Below, in pieces: positions 5,503 through 5,529 of a DNA stretch of 5,529 bases. The notes under the pieces were generated by a model. The model was not told where the DNA came from, made no database searches, and was given only the letters and a program-made list of their open reading frames with translations. The stretch covers positions 1-5,529 of the forward strand of contig JAGNTI010000096.1 of the NCBI GenBank assembly GCA_017987615.1, in the 5' to 3' direction. How positions within the stretch are numbered: the first letter of the stretch is position 1; each line of letters opens with the position of its first letter. This stretch comes from Sediminibacterium sp. Its GTDB lineage: Bacteria > Bacteroidota > Bacteroidia > Chitinophagales > Chitinophagaceae. The position numbers and the translations under genes were made by a program.

Positions 5503-5529
5503 GTAAACTAATTTGATTTGAGACTTTTG

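Noticed and set aside
1..5529. Mobile element, defence island, CRISPR array or RNA gene
   Set aside because: No transposase, integrase, toxin-antitoxin or nuclease-effector genes, no regularly spaced repeats, and no tRNA or rRNA sequence were recognised; the beta-CASP protein and AlkB-like enzyme have ordinary housekeeping motifs.

Overview
The window looks like a chromosomal piece of a Bacteroidota genome, probably a free-living or environmental lineage. It is AT-rich. None of the start codons I inspected has a clear Shine-Dalgarno sequence. At least one upstream region carries the Bacteroidota-type -7 box TAnnTTTG. A partial secreted protein has the short lysine-led signal peptide with Gln after the cleavage site that is common in this phylum. 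There are no RNA genes, insertion sequences, CRISPR arrays or phage genes. All but one of the genes lie on the minus strand.

Left part (1-1111). At the left edge is the first 31 codons of a minus-strand secreted protein that ends in the signature start of a GH29 alpha-L-fucosidase (RMQWWR). Upstream of it, on the same strand, is an AlkB/ALKBH2-like 2-oxoglutarate/Fe(II) dioxygenase, a nucleic-acid dealkylation repair enzyme. A small DCC-family (DUF393) thiol-disulfide oxidoreductase-like gene diverges from it with only 18 bases between the start codons. A perfect -7 promoter box for the DUF393 gene lies in that gap.

Central part (1121-3995). Three minus-strand genes overlap by ATGA at each junction and form a tight operon, in transcription order: a GT87-type (DUF2029) polytopic GT-C glycosyltransferase, a GT2 polyprenyl-phosphate sugar synthase of the DPM1/GtrB/ArnC type, and a NodB-fold polysaccharide deacetylase. 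Together they look like a compact pathway. The GT2 would load a sugar onto a polyprenyl phosphate, the deacetylase would expose an amine on an N-acetylated sugar, and the GT87 enzyme would transfer the sugar at the periplasmic face. This parallels ArnC/ArnD/ArnT, but with a different GT-C family. It is the best candidate for something new here. The evidence is gene order and family identity; the substrate is unknown.

Right part (3996-5502). A 97-base intergenic region with unusually many repeats separates the operon from an upstream same-strand beta-CASP metallo-beta-lactamase RNA hydrolase gene. It holds a direct-repeat pair, a GGTAAAA series, and a 12-bp inverted repeat that places the GT87 start codon in the loop. 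The RNA hydrolase gene is complete, and its start lies 27 bases from the right edge.
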